Below, one piece after another: positions 8,479 through 17,236 of a DNA stretch of 42,798 bases; positions within the stretch are counted from its first letter, which is position 1, and every line of letters begins with the position of its first letter. The notes under the pieces were generated by a model, which saw nothing but the letters and a program-made list of their open reading frames with translations, did not search any database and was not told the origin of the DNA. The stretch spans positions 1-42,798 of the forward strand of contig JAVEDI010000008.1 in the NCBI GenBank assembly GCA_030841035.1. Direction: 5' to 3'. The stretch is from Actinomycetota bacterium (lineage in GTDB: Bacteria > Actinomycetota > Actinomycetes > JACCUZ01). Position numbers and translations under genes: made by a program.

Positions 8479-8705
8479 GGAGCCGGTCGAGCCGGGGGCT
8501 CGTCGCGGATGTCGTCGTTCTTGCGGTCGAGCTTGTCCAGCGCGCCCTTCACAGCGGCTTGGCCCTTGCCGATCTGGCCGGTGTGCCGGCCCTTGGTCTT
8601 GCTGTCGGCGAGAGCGGCCGCCTTGTCGATGCCTTTCCCGATCTGCTCGCCGTGCTTGTCCACGGCCTGCTCGGCCTGCTTCCTGAACTTCTCGAAGATG
8701 CCCAT
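8475..8705 (-). CDS. MT0933-type antitoxin family protein (orphan)
   Basis: A 76-residue charged protein starting MGIFEKFRKQAEQAVDKHGE with GKGIDKAAALADSKTKGRHTGQIGKGQAAVKGALDKL after it. The pattern of Lys, Asp, Gly and the TxGKH-like box (here TKGRHTGQI) matches my memory of the MT0933/Rv0909-type antitoxin family. No toxin-like gene is adjacent: the neighbours are the convergent dioxygenase-like gene and the divergent miaA. It may therefore not act as an antitoxin here; the family name is a label only. Confidence 0.7.
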   Translation of the reverse strand: MGIFEKFRKQAEQAVDKHGEQIGKGIDKAAALADSKTKGRHTGQIGKGQAAVKGALDKLDRKNDDIRDEPPARPAP

Positions 8706-8734
8706 GGAGCCACCGTAGTGAAGACTGCGCCTCC

Positions 8735-9649
8735 GTGGGATCGCGTCCAGTCGTCGTCGCCGTGGTGGGTGCGACCGCCACCGGGAAGAGCGAGCTGGCC
8801 GTGGCGCTGGCCGAGCGGCTCGGTGGCGAGGTGGTCAACACCGACTCCATGCAGCTCTATCGCGGCATGGACGTCGGCACCGCCAAGCTGCCGGCCGGAC
8901 AGCGGCGCGGGGTAGCCCACCACCTGCTGGACGTCTGGGACGTCCGGATGCCGGCCAGCGTGGCCACCTACCAGGCCATGGCCGAGGGTGTGCTGGCGCG
9001 GCTGGCCGCCAGCGGGCGGGCCGCTGTGCTCGTGGGCGGCTCGGGGCTCTACGTGCGAGCCGCGCTGGGCGACCTGCACTTCCCGGGCACCGACCCGGTC
9101 GTGCGCTCGCGCCTGGAGGGCGAGTTGCTGGCCGAGGGGCCGGCCGCGCTGCACCGGCGGCTGGCCGCCGTCGACCCCGAGGCGGCCGGGCGGATCCTGC
9201 CGGGCAACGGTCGCCGGATCGTGCGGGCCCTCGAGGTGGTCGAGCTGACCGGTCGCCCCTTCGCGGCGTCGATGCCGACGTACGACGCCGTTGCGGCGGT
9301 GCAGGTCGGTCTCGAGGTGCCCCGCGAGCTGCTGGATGCGCGCATCGCCGCGCGCGTCGAGCAGATGTGGGAGCAGGGACTTGTCGAGGAGGTACGCCGG
9401 CTCGAGGCCGCCGGGCTGCGCGAGGGCCCCACCGCGAGCCGGGCGCTCGGGTACGCACAGGTGCTGCGCCACCTCGCCGGCGAGCTCACCGAGGACGTGG
9501 CCCGTGCCGAGACCGGGCGCGCGACCCGGCGCTTCGCGCGGCGGCAGGAGACCTGGTTCCGCCGCGACCCACGGGTGCGCTGGGTGGACGCGGCGGCCCC
9601 GGACCTGGTCGAGCAGGTCCTCGCAGTGCTCGCGCACGGCGGTTCCTGA
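8735..9649 (+). CDS. miaA: tRNA dimethylallyltransferase MiaA
   Basis: MiaA transfers the dimethylallyl group to A37 of tRNAs reading UNN codons, the substrate later thiomethylated by MiaB. The 304-residue protein has the P-loop GATATGKSE (G12-E20), the TDSMQLYRGMDVGTAK motif that binds the anticodon loop, DVWDVRMPASVATYQ, and GGSGLYVRA. The GTG at 8735 is the only start that keeps the P-loop near the N-terminus. It diverges from the antitoxin-like gene with 29 bp between them. AAGACT 8 nt upstream could be a weak -10 box. Confidence 0.97.
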   Translation: MGSRPVVVAVVGATATGKSELAVALAERLGGEVVNTDSMQLYRGMDVGTAKLPAGQRRGVAHHLLDVWDVRMPASVATYQAMAEGVLARLAASGRAAVLVGGSGLYVRAALGDLHFPGTDPVVRSRLEGELLAEGPAALHRRLAAVDPEAAGRILPGNGRRIVRALEVVELTGRPFAASMPTYDAVAAVQVGLEVPRELLDARIAARVEQMWEQGLVEEVRRLEAAGLREGPTASRALGYAQVLRHLAGELTEDVARAETGRATRRFARRQETWFRRDPRVRWVDAAAPDLVEQVLAVLAHGGS

Positions 9650-9709
9650 CCGGTATGTCCGGGTAGGGTCGCCGCGACACCTGGCCGACGCTCCCGGAGG
9701 TTCACCTCG

Positions 9710-11506
9710 ATGCGACGCTCCCGGCTCGCCCTGCCCGCGCTCGCCCTGCTGCTGTGCGCCGGGCTGGTGTGGCCGACGGCCTCCTCCGCCTCTCCCGTGA
9801 CGCGGCACACCGCCAAGAAGCCGACCGCTGTGGGCCGGGGGGGAGCGGTCGCCACCGTGGACCCCGAGGCGACGCACGCCGGTCTCGACGTACTGCGCCG
9901 GGGCGGCAACGCCGTCGACGCGGCCGTCGCGGCGGCCGCGACGCTGGGCGTCACCGAGCCCTTCTCGGCCGGCATCGGCGGTGGCGGCTACCTCGTCTAC
10001 TACCGGGCCCGCGACCGGCGGGTGTTCACCCTCGACGGCCGCGAGACGGCGCCCGCGGCGATGACGGCCACGGCCTTCCAGGAGAACGGCAAGCCCATCG
10101 ACTTCAACGAGGCCGTCACCAGCGGCCTGTCGGTGGGCGTCCCGGGGACCCTGGCGACGTGGCAGCGCGCGCTGGACCGTTGGGGGACCCTCTCGCTCAA
10201 GCAGGCGCTGGCTCCCGGACGACAGGTCGCGAGACGCGGCTTCGTCGTCGACACCACGTTCCGCCAGCAGATCCTCGACAACCAGGCCCGCTTCGCCGAC
10301 TTCACCTCGACCCGCAGCCTCTACCTGCCCCGTGGCACGGTGCCCGCGGTCGGCTCGGTCTTCCGCAACCCGGCCCTGGCCCGGACCTACGCCAGGCTCG
10401 GCGCGCGGGGGCCCGACTGGTTCTACCGCGGCAGGCTGGGGGAGCGGATCGTCACGACGGTGCGCAACCCCCCGGTGCGCCCGGGGTCGACGCGGCCCGT
10501 GCGCAAGGGACGGATGCGGGCGGGCGACCTGCGGGCCTACCGCGTCATCGACCGTGTGCCCACGTCGATCGGCTACCGCGGGCTGCGCGTCTTCGGGATG
10601 GCGCCCTCCTCCAGCGGCGGCACGACGGTGGGCGAGGCGCTGAACATCCTGAAACGCAGCCCGCTGTCCACGCTGGGTCGAACCCAGGCGATGCACCGTT
10701 ACCTCGAGGCCAGCGCGCTGGCGTTCGCCGATCGCAACAGCTACGTGGGCGACCCGGCCTTCGTCCCGGTGCCGCAGCGCGCGCTGCTCAGCGACGGCTT
10801 CGCGGCGGAGCGGTCCTGCGCCATCAACCCGGCGAGGGCCGCCGTCAAGCCGGTGCCTGCCGGTGCACCCGACGGCCGCTACGACACGAACTGCGACGGC
10901 AAGGTGGACACCCGAACGGCCGGAGGCGACCAGGAAGGTCTCTCGACCACCCATCTGGTGACGGCCGACCGGTTCGGCAACGTGGTGTCCTACACGCTCA
11001 CCATCGAGCAGACCGGCGGCAGCGGCATCGTCGTGCCGGGTGCGGGCTTCCTGCTCAACAACGAGCTGACCGACTTCAACTTCGCCGCGACCGTGCCCCA
11101 GGACCCCAACCTGCCGGCGCCGGGCAAGCGGCCGCGCAGCTCGATGTCCCCGACCATCGTGCTCAAGCACGGCAAGCCCTTCCTCGCCGTCGGCTCGCCC
11201 GGTGGCTCGACGATCATCACGACCGTCCTGCAGGTCCTGGTCGACCGCATCGACCTGGGACTCACGTTGCCCCAGGCGATCGCGGACCCGCGCGCCAGCC
11301 AGCGCAACACCGCCACCGTGCAGGCCGAACCGGCCTTCGTCACGGCCGGCCTCGCGGCGCTGGGCCACACGTTCGTCCCGCCGCCTGCGCCCGGCGAGAT
11401 CGGTGCGGCAGCGGGCATCGAGTTCCTGAAGAACGGTCGGCTGCTCGCCGCCGCCGAACCGGTCCGCCGCGGCGGCGGCAGCGCGGGAGTCGTGCGGCGC
11501 CACTGA
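9710..11506 (+). CDS. ggt: Secreted gamma-glutamyltransferase
   Basis: GGT cleaves or transfers the gamma-glutamyl group of glutathione and related peptides outside the cell. The 598-residue precursor starts with a signal peptide (about residues 1-27), then GGNAVDAAVAAAATLGVTEP. The autoprocessing site is GLSTTHLVTAD with nucleophile T413. The small subunit has the expected GSPGGSTI segment. Just before the cleavage site is an unusual stretch, residues 377-412, with two cysteines and DTNCDGKVD at 392-400, which looks like an EF-hand calcium loop. The ATG follows GGAGG. It lies 60 bp after miaA and 38 bp before dapF. Confidence 0.95.
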   Translation: MRRSRLALPALALLLCAGLVWPTASSASPVTRHTAKKPTAVGRGGAVATVDPEATHAGLDVLRRGGNAVDAAVAAAATLGVTEPFSAGIGGGGYLVYYRARDRRVFTLDGRETAPAAMTATAFQENGKPIDFNEAVTSGLSVGVPGTLATWQRALDRWGTLSLKQALAPGRQVARRGFVVDTTFRQQILDNQARFADFTSTRSLYLPRGTVPAVGSVFRNPALARTYARLGARGPDWFYRGRLGERIVTTVRNPPVRPGSTRPVRKGRMRAGDLRAYRVIDRVPTSIGYRGLRVFGMAPSSSGGTTVGEALNILKRSPLSTLGRTQAMHRYLEASALAFADRNSYVGDPAFVPVPQRALLSDGFAAERSCAINPARAAVKPVPAGAPDGRYDTNCDGKVDTRTAGGDQEGLSTTHLVTADRFGNVVSYTLTIEQTGGSGIVVPGAGFLLNNELTDFNFAATVPQDPNLPAPGKRPRSSMSPTIVLKHGKPFLAVGSPGGSTIITTVLQVLVDRIDLGLTLPQAIADPRASQRNTATVQAEPAFVTAGLAALGHTFVPPPAPGEIGAAAGIEFLKNGRLLAAAEPVRRGGGSAGVVRRH

Positions 11507-11532
11507 TCGCGCAGGCCCACGGCCCACACGGC

Positions 11533-11538
11533 TAGGCT
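11533..11538 (+). promoter_or_regulatory. -10 element of dapF (leaderless)
   Basis: TAGGCT ends 6 nt before the GTG at 11545, and no ribosome binding site precedes it, which suggests a leaderless transcript independent of ggt. Confidence 0.55.
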
Positions 11539-11544
11539 GCGGGC

Positions 11545-12387
11545 GTGGGCGTCGCCTTCGTCAAGGGACACGGCACGGAGAACGACTTCGTGCTGCTGCC
11601 CGACCTGGACGCGACGCTGCACCTGAGCGCCGAGCTGGTCGCGCGGCTGTGCGACCGGCGCGCGGGCCTGGGCGCCGACGGCGTGCTGCGGGTGGTGCGC
11701 ACCGCGGACGAGCCCGAGGCGCGCCACCTGGCCGCGGAGGCCGAGTGGTTCATGGACTACCGCAACGCGGACGGGTCCGCGGTCGAGATGTGCGGCAACG
11801 GCATCCGGGTCTTCGCCCGCTACCTCGTCGAGGCCGGCCTGACCGAACCCGGTGAGCTGGCCATCGCGACGCGGGACGGGGTCAAGCAGGTCCGGGTGGG
11901 CGCCTCCGGCGACGTGACGGTGGACATGGGTGTCGCGCGGTTTCCCGGCCCGGACGACGTCAAGGTGACCGTCGACAGAAGGGTGTGGCCGGCCGTCGCG
12001 GTCGACATGGGCAACCCGCACGCGGTGGTCTTCCTCGACGAGCTCGACGAGGCGGGCGCCCTGCTGGACGCCCCGCTGGTGGACCCCACCCCCCCGGACG
12101 GGGTCAACGTGGAGTTCGTCGTACGGCGGGGTGACGCGCACGTGGCGATGCGCGTGCACGAGCGTGGTGTCGGTGAGACCCGGTCCTGCGGCACGGGCGC
12201 GTGCGCGGCGATGGTGGCCTCGGCGCGGCGCGCGGCGCCCGACACGCCGGCGACGTACACCGTGGACGTCCCGGGCGGGCGGCTGACCGTGAGCACCCGC
12301 GAGGACGGGCACGTGGAGCTGACCGGGCCCGCGGTGCTGGTCGCCGTGGGCGAGTTCGCCGGCGACCTGCTCGGCAGCGTCGGATAG
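11545..12387 (+). CDS. dapF: Diaminopimelate epimerase
   Basis: DapF converts L,L- to meso-diaminopimelate for lysine and peptidoglycan synthesis. The 280-residue protein shows GHGTENDFVLL at the N-terminus, the first catalytic cysteine C83 in EMCGNGIRVFARY, DMGNPHAVVF, and the second catalytic cysteine C215 in SCGTGACAA. Both catalytic cysteines are present. The GTG start is supported by the -10 box 6 nt upstream and by the family N-terminus. In many actinomycetes hflX follows dapF directly; here more than 13 kb separates them. Confidence 0.97.
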   Translation: MGVAFVKGHGTENDFVLLPDLDATLHLSAELVARLCDRRAGLGADGVLRVVRTADEPEARHLAAEAEWFMDYRNADGSAVEMCGNGIRVFARYLVEAGLTEPGELAIATRDGVKQVRVGASGDVTVDMGVARFPGPDDVKVTVDRRVWPAVAVDMGNPHAVVFLDELDEAGALLDAPLVDPTPPDGVNVEFVVRRGDAHVAMRVHERGVGETRSCGTGACAAMVASARRAAPDTPATYTVDVPGGRLTVSTREDGHVELTGPAVLVAVGEFAGDLLGSVG

Positions 12388-12575
12388 CACGACATGGGCA
12401 GGCGTCGGCGCGGACAACCTCGCCGAAAAGCCGTTTTGCGTGCGACCATGACTATCGGTCGGGGGCTCGAGAGGCAGCGCTGAGCTCCGCGGACCCGCTG
12501 CCGGCGCTGCCCGGTGGCACCGGGCGCCCCGCGCGCCAACCGCTCGACGCGCGTGACCAGACAGGAGCCCGACCC

Positions 12576-13805
12576 ATGCATGTCCGCCGCCGCGTGGCCG
12601 CCTCGACCGTCACGGTCGTGGGGGCCGCTCTCGTGCTCGCCGGTGCCCATGTGGCCGCCGCCGACGGCGCCGGCCGTCTCGCCGCCGCCCCCGCGGCGGC
12701 CGCCGCGGGACCCGTGGCGCTGAGCATCGACGCCGCCACGGGCAAGGGCGGCCGCCGCAGCCTCAGCGCGCCGCTGCGCGTGCAGGTCACCGGAGGCACG
12801 CTCACCTCGGTCAGCGGCTCGGTCACCCCCATCGGCGTACCGCCCGGCCCCCGCACCATCGTGCTCGTGGGGACCGTGGCGCCCAGCGGCACGGCTTGGA
12901 CCTCGCAGCCCCTGCTGCCCGCCCGCACCTACCGCCTGACCGCGGTCGCGACCGCACCCGACGGCAGCCAGGTCGCCAAGAGCGCTGTCGTCCGCACGGT
13001 GCCCCCCACGCGCCGGCTCAGTGCCACGATCAGTCCCGGGCCGCACAGCACGGTCGGCGTGGGGATGCCGGTCATCGTGCGCCTCTCCCGGCCAGTCACG
13101 GGCAAGGCGGCGAAGGCCGCGGTGCAGTCGGCCCTCACCGTCACCGCGTCCAGGCCGGTCGGCCAGGCGTCCTGGGGCTGGGTCTCCGACTCGCAGCTGC
13201 AGTACCGCCCCCGCGAGTTCTGGCCGGCGCGCACGACGGTCACGGTCAAGGCTGCGCTCGCCGGTGTCTGGGCGGGCCGCAACGGCGGCTGGGGCGTGGC
13301 CGACCGCAGCAGGCAGTTCACCGTCGGCCGATCCCAGGTCATGACCGTCGACGGCGTCCGGCACACGTTCGTCGTACGGCGCGGTGACACGGTGCTGCGC
13401 CGCGGCGGTGTCAGCCTCGGGAAGTCCGGGTTCACGACGCGGTCGGGCATCAAGGTGATCATGACCCGCGAGGTCTCGCGCCGGATGCGCTCCACCACGG
13501 TCGGCATCCCCGCCGGCAGCGCCAACTCCTACGACCTGGACGTGCCCTACGCGATGCGCGTGACGAACTCCGGCGAGTTCGTGCACGGCGCCCCGTGGAA
13601 CCGCCAGATCGGCTTCGCCAACGTCTCGCACGGCTGCACGAACCTCACGCTGACCAACGCGATCTGGCTCTACCGCACCAGCCTGATCGGCGACCCGGTC
13701 GTCACGACGGGCACGGCGCGGCGCTCCGCGTTGGGTGACGGGCTCGGTGGGGCGTGGAACCTGTCCTGGAAGCAGTGGACCGCCCTCTCCGCGGTCCCGC
13801 AGTAG
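12576..13805 (+). CDS. Secreted L,D-transpeptidase (YkuD domain)
   Basis: L,D-transpeptidases make 3-3 cross-links between meso-diaminopimelate residues of peptidoglycan. The 409-residue protein has a signal peptide or anchor (about residues 1-30) without a lipobox cysteine. Ig-like regions typical of actinobacterial Ldt proteins follow (about 45-250, including ATISPGPHSTVGVGMPVIV), then the YkuD catalytic domain with H337 (FVHGAPW) and SHGCTNL with nucleophile C354. The ATG at 12576 follows CAGGAG and starts the signal peptide; the open frame reaching back to 12201 overlaps dapF and is not used. The 188-bp upstream gap suggests its own promoter, but I could not pin one. Confidence 0.93.
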   Translation: MHVRRRVAASTVTVVGAALVLAGAHVAAADGAGRLAAAPAAAAAGPVALSIDAATGKGGRRSLSAPLRVQVTGGTLTSVSGSVTPIGVPPGPRTIVLVGTVAPSGTAWTSQPLLPARTYRLTAVATAPDGSQVAKSAVVRTVPPTRRLSATISPGPHSTVGVGMPVIVRLSRPVTGKAAKAAVQSALTVTASRPVGQASWGWVSDSQLQYRPREFWPARTTVTVKAALAGVWAGRNGGWGVADRSRQFTVGRSQVMTVDGVRHTFVVRRGDTVLRRGGVSLGKSGFTTRSGIKVIMTREVSRRMRSTTVGIPAGSANSYDLDVPYAMRVTNSGEFVHGAPWNRQIGFANVSHGCTNLTLTNAIWLYRTSLIGDPVVTTGTARRSALGDGLGGAWNLSWKQWTALSAVPQ

Positions 13806-13820
13806 CCGGCCGCGGCACCC

Positions 13821-13837
13821 CGGCCCCCGTGGGGCCG
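13821..13837. terminator. Hairpin between convergent ldt and gntP genes
   Basis: CGGCCCC (13821-13827) and GGGGCCG (13831-13837) form a perfect 7-bp stem with a 3-nt loop in the 32-bp gap between the two convergent stop codons. Likely a bidirectional terminator. Confidence 0.6.
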
Positions 13838-15373
13838 TTACACCACGAGGTTCAGCAGGAGCACACCCGCGAGCCCCACGACCGAGATCAGCGTCTCCAT
13901 CACCGACCAGGTCTTGATGGTCTCGCCCACGGTGAGCCCGAAGTACTCCTTGACCAGCCAGAACCCCGCGTCGTTGACGTGTGAGAAGAACAAGGACCCG
14001 GCACCGACGGCGAGCACGAGCAGCGCCAAGCCGGGCTTGTCGAGATCGGCGGCCAGCGGCGCGACGATGCCCGCGGCCGTGATCGTCGCGACCGTCGCCG
14101 ACCCGGTCGCGAGCCGGATGCCCACGGCGACCAGCCACCCCAGCACGAGTGCGGAGATGTTCGCGTTCTTCGCCCAGTCGGCGATCACGTTGCCGACCCC
14201 GGCGTCGACCAGCGTCTGCTTGAAGCCGCCACCTGCCGCGACGATGAGCAGGATGCCGGCGATCGGTCCCAGCGCCCCACCCACGGTCGCCGAGATGCGC
14301 GTGCGGTTCATGCCGGAGGCCATCCCGAGGGTGAACATCGCGAGCACGGTGCCGGCCAGCAGAGCCACGACCGGCGCGCCGATGACGTCCAGCACCGTGC
14401 GCGCCCGCGACCCGTCGTCGAGGACCAGCTCGCCGAACGCGCGGGCCAGCATCAGCACGACGGGCGTGAGGACGGTGGCCACCGTGGCCCCCACGGAGGG
14501 CCGGCGTACGGCGTCGCGGCCCCGGACGTCCTCGGCGGGCGGCGGCACGTCGCCGACCACCGTGGTCCCCACGACGCTGCCCAGATCGCCGCGATCGCCA
14601 AGGTCGCCGCGGTCGCCCAGGTCGCCGTGGTCGCCGTGGTCGGCACCGAGGCGCGCCGTGGTCCGCCCGTCCGCGGGACGCGTGGCGCCCACTCCGAGGG
14701 CTTCCAGCAGCGAGCTGTGTGCGGACCCGGGCACGTAGCGGGCGATGAAGGTGCCGAAGACCGGCCCCGCGATGATCACGGCGGGGATCGCGAGCAGCAG
14801 ACCGAACAGCAGGGTGAGCCCGAGGTCGGCCTTGAGCACGGCGATGGCGGCCAGCGGACCCGGGTGCGGCGGCACGAAGCCGTGCAGCACCGAGAGACCG
14901 GCCAGCGCAGGGATGCCGACCGCCATGAGCGGCAGCCGGGAGCGAGAGGCGACGAGCAGCACGATCGGGACGAGCAGCACCACTCCCACCTCGAAGAACA
15001 GCGGGATGCCGATCAGCGCCGCGACGCCCGCGAAGGCCCAGGGCAGCGCCCGTTCGGACACTCGGCTCACGGTGGCCTCGATGACCACGTCGGCGCCCCG
15101 GGACTCGGTGAGCAGGCCACCGATCATCGCGCCCAGCGCGATGAGCAGGCCGACGCCGCCGACGGTCGTGCCGACGCCCGCCGTGAAGCTGTCGATGGTC
15201 TTCTGCGCCCCCATCTGCGCGACCAGACCGAGCACGGCCGAGCCCATGATGAGGGCGAGGAACGGGTGCACGCGCAGCCAGGTGATGAGCAGGACCACCG
15301 TGGCGATGCCCAGCAGGGCGGCGACGATGAGGACCGGGTGGCTCGCAGTGGATGTTGCTGCCGCAGTGACCAT
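13838..15373 (-). CDS. GntP-family gluconate permease
   Basis: A 511-residue integral membrane transporter of the GntP gluconate:proton symporter family, with a dozen or so hydrophobic segments. Family features include LHGFVPPHPGPLAA, GIPLFFEVGVVLLVPI, VAAGGGFKQTLVDAGVG and LATGSATVATITAAGIVAP, and the C-terminal FFSHVNDAGFWLVKEYFGLTVGETIKTWSVMET split over the window positions 13880-13980. A hydrophilic loop in the middle (about residues 225-300) carries seven D-x-G triplets at 245-265. The ATG follows a strong GGAAGGAG. It is divergent from a gluconokinase-type gene 99 bp away, which supports gluconate as substrate. Confidence 0.92.
   Translation of the reverse strand: MVTAAATSTASHPVLIVAALLGIATVVLLITWLRVHPFLALIMGSAVLGLVAQMGAQKTIDSFTAGVGTTVGGVGLLIALGAMIGGLLTESRGADVVIEATVSRVSERALPWAFAGVAALIGIPLFFEVGVVLLVPIVLLVASRSRLPLMAVGIPALAGLSVLHGFVPPHPGPLAAIAVLKADLGLTLLFGLLLAIPAVIIAGPVFGTFIARYVPGSAHSSLLEALGVGATRPADGRTTARLGADHGDHGDLGDRGDLGDRGDLGSVVGTTVVGDVPPPAEDVRGRDAVRRPSVGATVATVLTPVVLMLARAFGELVLDDGSRARTVLDVIGAPVVALLAGTVLAMFTLGMASGMNRTRISATVGGALGPIAGILLIVAAGGGFKQTLVDAGVGNVIADWAKNANISALVLGWLVAVGIRLATGSATVATITAAGIVAPLAADLDKPGLALLVLAVGAGSLFFSHVNDAGFWLVKEYFGLTVGETIKTWSVMETLISVVGLAGVLLLNLVV
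14579..14641 (-). repeat. Short tandem repeat inside the gntP-type gene
   Basis: Seven 9-nt units read on the minus strand as GAY-NNN-GGC, encoding the D-x-G triplets of residues 245-265 in the central cytoplasmic-type loop. The unit keeps the reading frame, so unit number could vary without inactivating the permease. Confidence 0.75.
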
Positions 15374-15472
15374 GACGGCTCCTTCCGGGTGCGGTCCTCA
15401 CGCTATGCCCGCTCAGGGGCACAGCGTCCATCCCCCCCGCGCGCGACGCGCGTGATCGCGCTTGAATGACGT

Positions 15473-17029
15473 GTGACCCATCGGGGCAGCGAGACGCAGG
15501 GCAGGGTCCCCTCGGGTGCCGTCATCGGCGTCGACATCGGCACGACCAGCACCAAGGCCGTGGCCTACGGCGCAGACGGCCGGCCGCTGGCCGACGCGTC
15601 GGTGGGCTATCCGCTGTACGAGCCCGAGGCGGGCTGGGCCGAGCAGGACCCCGACGAGATCTATGCCGCGGTGCTCGAGACCGTCCGCCGGGTGCGGGCC
15701 CGGACCGGCGAGGTGGCCGGGGTGTCGTTCAGCTCGGCGATGCACAGCCTCATCGGGCTCGACCCGCAGGGCAGGCCGCTCACCCGCTCGGTCACCTGGG
15801 CCGACTCACGCGCCGGCGCGCAGGCCGAGCGGCTGCGCGCCTCCGCGCGGGGGCTGGCGCTGCACCGGCGCACCGGGACCCCGCTGCACCCGATGTCGCC
15901 GCTGCCCAAGCTGCTCTGGTTCCACGAGCAGGAGCCGCGGCTGTTCGAGCGCGTGGGCCACTGGGTGGGCATCAAGGACTACGTCTTCAGCCGGCTGTGC
16001 GGCGCGCTGGTCACCGACTACTCCCTCGCCTCTGCGACGGGGCTGCTCGACATCCACCGGCTGCAGTGGGACGACCAGGCGCTCGCGATCGCCGGCATCA
16101 CGGCCGAGCAGCTGCCCGAGCTGGTGGCGACCACGACCGTGCTCGACGGCCCGACGGAGGAGGCGGCCGCGGCGACCGGACTCGACGTACACACGCCGGT
16201 GGTGGTCGGCGCCGGCGACGGACCGCTGGCCAACCTGGGGCTCGGCGCCGTCCGCCCGGGCGTCGCCGCCTGCTCCATCGGCACCAGCGGCGCGCTGCGG
16301 GTGATGGTCGAGCGTCCGTCCGTCGACCCGCGGGGCGGCGTCTTCTGCTACGCGCTCACCGAGGACCGCTGGGTCGTGGGGGGCGCCATCAACAACGGCG
16401 GCGTCGTGCTCCAGTGGGCGGGGGACGCGCTCGCCCCGGACCTCGGGGACGAGCCCGAGACGGCGCTGCTCGAGCTGGCGGCCCGGGCGCCCGCCGGGTC
16501 CGGGGGGCTGGTGATGCTGCCCTACCTGCTCAGCGAACGCGCGCCGCACTGGAGCTCGCTGCCCCGCGGCGCCTACATCGGGCTGACCCGTGAGCACCGA
16601 CGGGAGCATCTCGTGCGCGCGGCCCTGGAGGGCGTGTGCCAGCAGCTGGCGCTGGTGCTGGCCTCGATGCGCGCGGCCGGCAACGAGGTCCGGGAGGTCC
16701 GGGCGACCGGGGGCTTCGCCCGCAGTCCGCTGTGGCGCCAGATGCTGGCCGACACCCTCGGCATGGACGTGCAGTTCACCGCGGCCCACGAGGGGTCCAG
16801 CTTCGGGGCGGCCCTGCTGGGCATGCAGGCGCTGGGCATGGTGGCCTCCATCGACGTCGCGGCCGACCTGGTGACGGTGGAGAGCACCGTGCGCCCCGAT
16901 GCGGCAGCCGCAGCGACGTACGCCGCGATGCAGCCCGTCTTCGCCGAGCTGTACGACGCACTGGTGCCGGCGTTCATGTCGCTGCGGCGGCTCGCGCCCG
17001 CCCTGCCGCGCGCCGGCGGGGCGCGCTAG
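15473..17029 (+). CDS. FGGY-family carbohydrate kinase, probably gluconokinase
   Basis: A 518-residue FGGY kinase that would phosphorylate gluconate to 6-phosphogluconate with ATP. The N-terminal phosphate-binding motif GVDIGTTSTKAVAY (about residues 18-31), the substrate-loop AMHSLIGLDPQGRPLT, VTWADSRA, GAGDGPLANLGLGAV, the adenosine-site IGTSGALRV and the C-terminal VRATGGFARSPLWRQMLADTLG are all present. Xylulokinase is a close alternative by family; the divergent GntP-type permease favours gluconate. The GTG at 15473 has no clear ribosome binding site. A strong hairpin follows the stop codon. Confidence 0.88.
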   Translation: MTHRGSETQGRVPSGAVIGVDIGTTSTKAVAYGADGRPLADASVGYPLYEPEAGWAEQDPDEIYAAVLETVRRVRARTGEVAGVSFSSAMHSLIGLDPQGRPLTRSVTWADSRAGAQAERLRASARGLALHRRTGTPLHPMSPLPKLLWFHEQEPRLFERVGHWVGIKDYVFSRLCGALVTDYSLASATGLLDIHRLQWDDQALAIAGITAEQLPELVATTTVLDGPTEEAAAATGLDVHTPVVVGAGDGPLANLGLGAVRPGVAACSIGTSGALRVMVERPSVDPRGGVFCYALTEDRWVVGGAINNGGVVLQWAGDALAPDLGDEPETALLELAARAPAGSGGLVMLPYLLSERAPHWSSLPRGAYIGLTREHRREHLVRAALEGVCQQLALVLASMRAAGNEVREVRATGGFARSPLWRQMLADTLGMDVQFTAAHEGSSFGAALLGMQALGMVASIDVAADLVTVESTVRPDAAAAATYAAMQPVFAELYDALVPAFMSLRRLAPALPRAGGAR

Positions 17030-17032
17030 CTC

Positions 17033-17085
17033 GTCGGCGCCGCACGGGGTCGGGCCCGTCGAGCCAGGCCCCGTGCAGCGCCGAC
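17033..17085 (+). terminator. Large hairpin after the gluconokinase-type gene
   Basis: Arms 17033-17049 and 17069-17085 are complementary over 17 bp with one mismatch, starting 4 nt after the stop codon at 17029. No T-tract follows. Its size and place suggest a transcription terminator. Confidence 0.7.
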
Positions 17086-17236
17086 CCTGAGGCCCGGACG
17101 CTGAGGGGTCCGGGGTGGCCCAGGGTTGCTCCCCGATGTGCGGTGGCCGTCCGCGAGCCACTCTGGGAAGCGTCGCCAACCAGCGACGGCAACCTTCCCG
17201 CGACGAGCGTCGCACTCAGACAAGGACCCGATCACC

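Noticed and set aside
8549-11527. A 992-codon minus-strand open frame
   Set aside because: It runs antisense to miaA and ggt, has low-complexity Arg/Gly-rich translation and no domain.
11820-15431. A 1203-codon minus-strand open frame overlapping dapF, ldt and gntP
   Set aside because: Only its gntP-antiparallel neighbour frame is real; the translation is Arg/Gly/His-rich without domain features.
15437-15450. GC-rich palindrome CGCGCGaCGCGCG as a gluconate operator
   Set aside because: Alternating CG runs form palindromes by chance in such DNA, so there is too little information to call a site.
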